Shown here piece by piece: positions 61,469 to 64,000 of a DNA stretch of 64,000 nucleotides (position 1 is its first letter; each line of letters starts with the position of its first letter). A program made the translations under genes and the position numbers. Origin of the DNA: CBFFRJ01 sp051486985 (GTDB lineage: Bacteria; Pseudomonadota; Gammaproteobacteria; Enterobacterales; Enterobacteriaceae); contig NZ_JAHVDV010000019.1 of assembly GCF_051486985.1 (NCBI RefSeq), positions 1 to 64,000 on the forward strand, given 5' to 3'. The notes beneath the pieces were generated by a model, which was not told where the DNA came from, ran no database searches, and was given only the letters and a program-made list of their open reading frames with translations.

Positions 61469-61665
61469 TGAGAACGTTTTTAAAATCTTTATTCGCAAGC
61501 CCTGACACCTTACTTCAGGTCATGAGCCATAGTGAAATTCAGGATGCCATCGAGGATGGGGAGAGGATCGTGGTCGATGCCGATGGCAACACTTCGGTCA
61601 ATGTACGTTGCGAGAAAGTCCAGCAGGACTTCAGGCGACACGTTGATGCACTGAAGAGGGCCTAG
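61468..61665 (+). CDS. Unknown 65-residue protein
   Basis: ATG at 61468 with a strong GGAGG. Product is small and soluble, with RTFLKSLFASPDTLLQVMSH at the start, then an acidic segment (DGERIVVDADGNTSVNVRC) and a helical C-terminus. It ends two bases before the membrane-protein gene, so the two are probably one operon. CTATACTT at 61443-61450 could be a sigma-S-type -10 for it. Family not recognised. Confidence 0.6.
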   Translation: MRTFLKSLFASPDTLLQVMSHSEIQDAIEDGERIVVDADGNTSVNVRCEKVQQDFRRHVDALKRA

Positions 61666-61667
61666 GT

Positions 61668-62435
61668 ATGGGTACGGCAATTTTTATGGTAATGATGGTG
61701 TGCGGTTACTGGTATAGCTCCCACGATCTCACTACCCGCTTTAAATTTAAACGCAGCTTTGGCTGGGACGTCTATTTTCTGGTGGCCCTCTATGGCTGCA
61801 TTTTTGTTTTACAGGGCATGTTTGCCACCGCCATTTTATGGCTGTGCCTGTTGGTAAGTTCCTGGGCGATGAATGCCCTGCCGGCTACTTTTGGTCCGGA
61901 ATACCATCATTTGCATATGTCTTTTATGAACTGGACGTTTCTCGGCATTCAGGGGCCGGTGGTAGTCATGCTCGCCTTCGCCGTGACCTTCTGCCTGTGG
62001 CGCTCTAACTGGGCGCCCAGCGCCCGTCTGGATACCGGAGGAAGAAGAGAGTTATATAAGCATCTCTCGCGGGCTAATGGCGTTGAAGGGCTTATCTACC
62101 AGTGTATGGAGAGCGGGGATCTGGCATGGGTTACGCTGACCTCCCAACGCATTTACATCGGTATGGTGCATACCGCCACCTTCGACAGTGGTGATGCCAA
62201 TAACATCGTGTTGATACCTATGCTCAGCGGCTATCGCGATCGCAACACCCTGGATTTGCATGTAGAACATAACTACAGCGCCTGGTATGACTCACATGAC
62301 GTCGATATCCTTTCCGCGCTGAACTTTCGCAAAGTGCTGATGCTGTCGCAGGTGGAGAGCTTGTCGCTTTTTCATCCTGCGCAGGTGATGGCGATGGGTA
62401 TTCATAAACAACTGAATACCCAACAGGAGCGTTAA
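61668..62435 (+). CDS. Inner-membrane protein of unknown function
   Basis: 255 residues. The N-terminal ~115 residues carry about three to four hydrophobic segments (GTAIFMVMMVCGYWY; FLVALYGCIFVLQGMFATAI; MNWTFLGIQGPVVVMLAFAV), the C-terminal ~140 residues look cytoplasmic and beta-rich (LAWVTLTSQRIYIGMVHTA; VEHNYSAWYDSHDV). I do not recognise the family. The stop overlaps the converging Rha/KilAC gene by four bases. Confidence 0.65.
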   Translation: MGTAIFMVMMVCGYWYSSHDLTTRFKFKRSFGWDVYFLVALYGCIFVLQGMFATAILWLCLLVSSWAMNALPATFGPEYHHLHMSFMNWTFLGIQGPVVVMLAFAVTFCLWRSNWAPSARLDTGGRRELYKHLSRANGVEGLIYQCMESGDLAWVTLTSQRIYIGMVHTATFDSGDANNIVLIPMLSGYRDRNTLDLHVEHNYSAWYDSHDVDILSALNFRKVLMLSQVESLSLFHPAQVMAMGIHKQLNTQQER

Positions 62436-63181
62436 AACCAGTTACGGCCCTGCACAGCCGGTTCGCTGCGATCGCTAAAGGGGATCTCAGGGGGGAGCGA
62501 GGCCAGATGTGCGGCCCAGAGATCCGCTATCCATTTCACGCCACGTGCGGTAAAGCGCGCCTGTGACCAGGTGCGCTGATTCTCAGCCACCCCATCATGG
62601 ACGGTAAAATACCCGGCCTGAATATGATGCTTCGCGGGCATTAGCACTCCGCTCACGCGCTGCATGATATTACGCTCAAGCAAAAACTGCCGGAACTCAG
62701 GCTCTTTAGCCTTCAGCATTTTGCACAGTTCGCGAAAACCCAGCGCCTTTTCCACTTTCACGAAGTCGTCAAAGAACGCGGCCTTGGGAAACAGTAAAGC
62801 CAGCTGCTCCTCGGCCCGCTGGCGCTTCTCATACTGCTCCGCCCAGGCGTGAGCTGCGGCTGCGGGGTTCGTGAAGTCCGGCAGGCTGATGGCCTGCTCA
62901 CGCGCCTGCCAGCGATCGAGAATATCCGCCGTAAAACCAGGGGAGAGACGGGCGACGGTTAACACCGAATCGCGTTTGTTGAGCAAAAACTCCTGCCGTT
63001 GCTCTCCGTTACGTTCGTACATCTGGAGTTGTACCGGTTGAGATAAGCGTTGCGCTGTTTCAAGGCTTGTCACCATACGCTTCACTTCGTTGTGGGCTAT
63101 CCCTGTCAGCGTTGCGATTTCACGGCTACTCATGGTTGGTAACCGATCGTTCGAATTAAGAATATCCAAAGGAATCACCAT
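62432..63181 (-). CDS. Phage-type Rha/KilAC-domain regulatory protein
   Basis: 249 residues from the ATG at 63181 (a GTG at 63193 is possible). The N-terminus is a Rha-like winged-helix domain (LPTMSSREIATLTGIAHNEV). The C-terminal half has the KilAC/antirepressor pattern (FVKVEKALGFRELCKMLKAK; GYFTVHDGVAENQRTWSQARFTARGVKWIADLW). Such proteins act as phage antirepressors or lytic regulators. No phage structural genes are nearby, so it is either a remnant or a domesticated regulator. Confidence 0.8.
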   Translation of the reverse strand: MVIPLDILNSNDRLPTMSSREIATLTGIAHNEVKRMVTSLETAQRLSQPVQLQMYERNGEQRQEFLLNKRDSVLTVARLSPGFTADILDRWQAREQAISLPDFTNPAAAAHAWAEQYEKRQRAEEQLALLFPKAAFFDDFVKVEKALGFRELCKMLKAKEPEFRQFLLERNIMQRVSGVLMPAKHHIQAGYFTVHDGVAENQRTWSQARFTARGVKWIADLWAAHLASLPPEIPFSDRSEPAVQGRNWF

Positions 63182-63318
63182 AGCGTTCACCACTCTTCAT
63201 GCTCACATAACAACCTGTAGAAAGAATAACCAATACCTGTTTAAATATCCAGTACATTTTTTGGGCTACGCTAAAAGTTTCGATCCGCTGCGCAATTCAT
63301 CCATCAAGGGAGAGTGTC

Positions 63319-64000
63319 ATGATTACGTTATGCAAAGCCTGCGGCACATCTTATGCGTTCCAGGGCAGCCGACCGCAGCAGTGCCAGATTTGCCAGGATG
63401 CGCGTCAGTTTGTCCCGCCCGAGGGGCAGAGCTGGGTCGATGTCCCACTGCTGTTGTCTTCGCATACCAATAGCTGGCAACAGCATGAGACCAGCCTGCT
63501 GAGTCTTACCACCGTTCCTGCTTTTGCCATTGGTCAGCGCGCTTTTTTGCTCAGAACCCCGGCAGGTAATATTCTCTGGGACTGTATTACCACACTGGAT
63601 GAGGCAACCAGGACGCTGATCTCCGCACTCGGCGGACTTCACGCCATCGCCATTTCTCATCCACATTTTTACACCACAATGCAGGACTGGGCCGCCGCAT
63701 TCGGTGCGCCGGTTTACCTCCACAGCAGCGATAGCCACTGGATCATGCGTGAGAGCCCTCATATCCGGCTGTGGGAAGGCGAAACACTGGCGCTGGCCGC
63801 AGATGTTACCGTGATGCGGCTGGGTGGACATTTTCCCGGCAGCTGCGTCCTGCACTGGGAAAACGACGGCGGTGCACTCTTTACCGGCGATACACTTCAG
63901 GTCACACCGGGGGCGGATGCCGTCTCCTTTATGTGGAGTTACCCAAACCTGCTCCCTTTACCAGGCCCGGTGGTGAGCGATATCGCCGACCGCCTGCGCG
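63319..64000 (+). CDS. Metallo-beta-lactamase-fold protein with N-terminal zinc ribbon (5' part only)
   Basis: The gene runs off the window; 227 residues are visible. The N-terminus has two CxxC pairs (CKAC, CQIC), a small zinc-ribbon. The body has the beta-lactamase-fold features ISHPHFY, LGGHFPGS and ALFTGDTLQV. The first motif lacks the full HxHxDH set, so metal binding may be reduced, as in some branches of the family. ATG at 63319 preceded by GGGAGAG. Substrate unknown. Confidence 0.82.
   Translation, partial: MITLCKACGTSYAFQGSRPQQCQICQDARQFVPPEGQSWVDVPLLLSSHTNSWQQHETSLLSLTTVPAFAIGQRAFLLRTPAGNILWDCITTLDEATRTLISALGGLHAIAISHPHFYTTMQDWAAAFGAPVYLHSSDSHWIMRESPHIRLWEGETLALAADVTVMRLGGHFPGSCVLHWENDGGALFTGDTLQVTPGADAVSFMWSYPNLLPLPGPVVSDIADRLR

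Overview
The window looks like chromosome of an Enterobacteriaceae member close to Enterobacter or Klebsiella. The core genes (ychO, ychN, chaABC, kdsA, sirB1/B2, prmC, prfA, hemA, lolB, ispE, prs, dauA, ychH, pth, ychF) are recognisable at protein level and keep the order seen near 27 min in E. coli K-12. Blocks that K-12 lacks there interrupt this order. The species was not determined; this rests on recalled protein similarity and gene order.

Layout. 1-600: tandem array of about 106-bp GC-rich repeats with palindromes. 600-2715: ychO (inverse autotransporter) and a periplasmic PEBP-like protein. 2692-13690: assimilatory nitrate/nitrite locus on the minus strand: nasR, a leader with a sigma-54 promoter, an ANTAR-type hairpin and an intrinsic terminator, then nasF-nasE-nasD, a giant fused nasC-nasB(-nirD-like) gene, and nasA. 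13756-18933: ychN, a Cache chemoreceptor, a DUF1883 protein, chaC, chaB, chaA. 19034-32436: housekeeping block for LPS (kdsA), release-factor maturation (prmC-prfA), tetrapyrrole synthesis (hemA), lipoprotein sorting (lolB), isoprenoids (ispE), PRPP (prs), dicarboxylate transport (dauA), peptidyl-tRNA hydrolase and the YchF ATPase, with a MerR/TipAS-like regulator inserted between dauA and ychH.

32437-38860 is an AT-richer accessory island: decayed gene remnants, an McrB/McrC-type modification-dependent restriction pair, two unknown small genes and a dead IS3-family remnant. 38862-42873: LysE exporter, AraC regulator, PchB-like chorismate mutase fold protein, a ribbon-helix-helix/methyltransferase pair with a 33-bp palindromic operator, and a nucleoside-recognition-domain transporter. 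43113-45342: a Slam outer-membrane protein with its predicted TbpB-barrel surface lipoprotein, the most unusual two-gene system here. 45706-46672: ycgZ-ymgA-ariR type small regulators.

46789-61286 is a stress and metabolism block: yddG exporter, phosphoketolase, yciG-yciF-yciE-katN (manganese catalase), a cyanide-insensitive-type bd oxidase with a DUF2474 peptide, a CinA-C protein, a zinc alcohol dehydrogenase, a cation/proton antiporter and a GAF-(degenerate GGDEF)-EAL protein. 61298-64000: small unknown genes, a membrane protein of unknown function, a solitary phage-type Rha/KilAC regulator and the 5' part of a metallo-beta-lactamase-fold gene cut by the window edge. I saw no rRNA, tRNA or CRISPR array. 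All calls come from reading the sequence; no database search was run.
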